Below, piece by piece: positions 5,405-6,958 of a DNA stretch of 6,958 bases. Source of the DNA: Methylococcales bacterium (GTDB taxonomy: Bacteria > Pseudomonadota > Gammaproteobacteria > Methylococcales > Methylomonadaceae); NCBI GenBank assembly GCA_009692395.1, contig SHZG01000125.1:1-6958 (forward strand), written 5' to 3'. The stretch's first letter is position 1, and each line of letters opens with the position of its first letter. The notes beneath the pieces are model-generated. The model did not search any database and was not told the DNA's origin. It saw only the letters and a list, made by a program, of their open reading frames with translations. The position numbers and the translations under genes were made by a program.

Positions 5405-6767
5405 GATTCTCGGTGGTTAAAAGAGGCAGGGTGATTTCAACGCACGCGCCACCTTCTTCTCTATTATAAAGGTTAATTTTTCCGCCTAACCGACCGATAG
5501 TTGAGTAGGTCAAAAATAAGCCCACGCCTAATCCTCGCTTTTTACTCACAACAGGTTGTTTGCCTGCGCACTCAAGTAATTCAGGCGGCAGACCTGAGCC
5601 AAAATCGCAAATTTTAAGGGTGATTTGCTCTAAGTCCCAATTGGCATGAAATTCTATGCCCAATTCAGGCTGTGTGGCTTCGGCAGCATTATTTAAAATG
5701 TTAATCATGGAATGGGTGAGCGTGCGTTCAGCAATGATTTTTGCGTCAAGCGCAACGGTTGGCTCGATAAAAAAATTCAATTTTGCCGATGGCTGGTGGG
5801 TACGCCATTGCATAATCACGCTGTCGATATAGTCAGTCAATAGCATACTGCCACCCGACTCGGCACGCATTTCCCCCGCTGACGCTGACATCACTGACAG
5901 TGTGTCTTTGCAACGATTAATTTGTTGCTGCATGATGAGGGATTTTTGGTATAAATCGGGATAAAGGTGTTCAGGGTATTCTTGTTCCAGCTCATGCGCG
6001 ACAATGGCAATAATACCCAATGGCGTTCCCATATCATGTGCGGCACTGGCGGCTAGTGTACCTAATGCAACCACGCGTTCATCGCGTAACGCGCTTTCAC
6101 GCGCTTCGGCTAAACTACGTTCTTGAACTTTTAAAGCCTTAGACAATGCCACCACAAAAAAAGCCACCAAGCCCGCACTAAATACAAAACCAAACCACAT
6201 ACCAAACATATGCAGATTAAAATAATGTTTGTCACTGAGAATATGCGCCTGTCGCAGCATTTGATAGCTACTCATATCAGAGTGATCCATTGCTAGATTG
6301 GGTGCGTGTGGCTCTATAGACGGCAACGGTACGTTATAGGCAATCAATATGGTGTACAAGGTGGTCGTTAAAATAACCATATTCCACGCGAATGACTGCG
6401 GTAGCATGATGGCGGCAATAATCACGGGTAACAAAAACACCCAGATAATAGGATTAGACGCGCCACCTGTTAGATAGAGCAAACCTGCAATGCCCAGCAC
6501 ATCGATGCCGAGTTGCAAAAAAATCTCTAGGTGCGTCACTGGTTCATCAGTATCCAAGCGCATTAATGTGTACACATTAACCGCAACAATTGACGCAATG
6601 ACTAGCCAGAGCTGTTGTTCGGGCAGGCGAATATTCAGTATATACACTGAGATAACAATCAGCAGTGATTCACTGGCAACCATCATGTTTCTGAGGATAA
6701 ACAGCCAGCGCAGGTTTTGTCGCGCAGAAATTTGTGATTTAGGAATGGGCGAGACGTGTGTGAGCAT
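5379..6767 (-). CDS. regB: Redox sensor histidine kinase, RegB/PrrB/RoxS family
   Basis: A 462-residue inner-membrane sensor kinase that phosphorylates RegA. About six hydrophobic segments span residues 21-208, with the family's quinone-site motif as GGASNPI (101-107). The usual GGxxNPF phenylalanine is Ile here. The H box AASAAHDMGTPLG has phospho-acceptor His244, and Cys286 in INRCKDTL, 42 residues later, sits where the redox-active cysteine of RegB lies (40 residues after its histidine). The N box (INILNNAAEA), DFGSG (388-392) and GLGVGL (412-417) complete an intact kinase. I start at the ATG at 6767, which begins shortly before the first membrane helix. The same frame is open to 6920, but that part overlaps the IS630 transposase in another frame and has no RegB likeness. 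No clear ribosome-binding site precedes the chosen ATG. Confidence 0.92.
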   Translation of the reverse strand: MLTHVSPIPKSQISARQNLRWLFILRNMMVASESLLIVISVYILNIRLPEQQLWLVIASIVAVNVYTLMRLDTDEPVTHLEIFLQLGIDVLGIAGLLYLTGGASNPIIWVFLLPVIIAAIMLPQSFAWNMVILTTTLYTILIAYNVPLPSIEPHAPNLAMDHSDMSSYQMLRQAHILSDKHYFNLHMFGMWFGFVFSAGLVAFFVVALSKALKVQERSLAEARESALRDERVVALGTLAASAAHDMGTPLGIIAIVAHELEQEYPEHLYPDLYQKSLIMQQQINRCKDTLSVMSASAGEMRAESGGSMLLTDYIDSVIMQWRTHQPSAKLNFFIEPTVALDAKIIAERTLTHSMINILNNAAEATQPELGIEFHANWDLEQITLKICDFGSGLPPELLECAGKQPVVSKKRGLGVGLFLTYSTIGRLGGKINLYNREEGGACVEITLPLLTTENHDDNYGNG

Positions 6768-6812
6768 TGTTGGATTGGGCGCGAAGATGTTGAGGATGCA
6801 TAGTCGTAATGG

Positions 6813-6958
6813 TATAGCCAAAGCAAAATAAAATGATTTAAAAGAGCTGAGAGAACAGTGTATCAGTGGAGCAGTTTTTCTTTCTTCTAAGTGCTTTAGC
6901 TTGCGCCCATTTGTGTTCAATAGGATTTAAGTCAGGTGAATAAGGCGGCAAGAATTCC
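6813..6958 (-). mobile_element. IS630-family insertion sequence, transposase-end part
   Basis: The transposase C-terminus at 6838-6957 shows the element. IS630 members insert at TA and usually end a few tens of bases past the transposase stop. The TATA at 6813-6816, followed outward-to-inward by GCCAAAGCAAAATAAAATGA, is a plausible tip. This would leave only about 45 bp between the element and the regB ATG. The exact boundary is a guess, because the other terminal repeat lies outside the window. Confidence 0.5.
6838..6957 (-). CDS. IS630-family transposase, C-terminal fragment, cut by window edge
   Basis: The last 39 codons and stop of a transposase enter from the right edge, too short to be listed by a simple length cutoff. 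The translation EFLPPYSPDLNPIEHKWAQA, followed by KALRRKKNCSTDTLFSQLF, is the hallmark end of the IS630/Tc1-type DDE domain: PPYSPDLNPIEHKW carries the third catalytic acid (the Glu in NPIEH). TAA is at 6838-6840. The reading frame is open to the edge, so I see no sign of decay in this part, but whether the full gene is intact cannot be told. It reads in the same direction as regB, whose ATG is 70 bp downstream. Confidence 0.9.
   Translation of the reverse strand, partial: EFLPPYSPDLNPIEHKWAQAKALRRKKNCSTDTLFSQLF

Overview
The window looks like chromosomal DNA from a gammaproteobacterium. The best evidence is the tight gene order nagZ - hpt - S-methyl-5'-thioinosine phosphorylase, which I know from pseudomonads and relatives, together with a RegB/RegA (PrrBA, RoxSR) redox two-component pair. 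By eye the DNA is moderately AT-leaning. A low-GC gammaproteobacterium, perhaps a sulfur-oxidising Thiotrichales relative, would fit, but that placement is a guess. Every gene I can support is on the minus strand, so transcription runs from right to left.

Right edge to left: (1) 6838-6958 is the last 39 codons of an IS630-family transposase, cut by the window edge. The element end lies close to regB. (2) 5379-6767 is a membrane sensor kinase of the RegB family, and 4853-5404 is its partner response regulator of the RegA family, with overlapping ends. (3) 4084-4818 is an FkbM-type methyltransferase, 34 bp behind regA. (4) After a 98-bp gap come nagZ (2969-3985), hpt (2431-2976) and mtiP (1682-2419). 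nagZ and hpt overlap by 8 bp, and hpt and mtiP are 11 bp apart. (5) After a 157-bp spacer that contains a triple 9-bp repeat comes a two-pass membrane protein (547-1524) with a tandem duplication of an LprI-like cysteine-pair domain. (6) 182-546 has no gene but is packed with hairpins and repeats, including a REP/BIME-like pair of hairpins. (7) 1-108 is the start of an IS1-family transposase with a zinc-finger N-terminus. The presumed IS1 end is at 181.

How the genes may work together: the phosphorylase should split methylthioinosine (or a related 6-oxopurine nucleoside) to hypoxanthine, and the adjacent Hpt turns hypoxanthine into IMP. This is a compact salvage route for the by-product of polyamine and acyl-homoserine-lactone synthesis. 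NagZ recycles cell-wall muropeptides and shares the operon by layout rather than by reaction. RegB/RegA should tune respiration or redox metabolism to quinone and oxygen state. The FkbM enzyme probably shares their transcript, but its substrate is unknown.

The core genes are ordinary. The parts most worth a second look are the two insertion-sequence ends that bracket the window, the structured repeat block at 200-470, the duplicated LprI-like membrane protein, and the chance that the IS630 element now supplies the regBA promoter. I see no convincing new defence or other undescribed system here.
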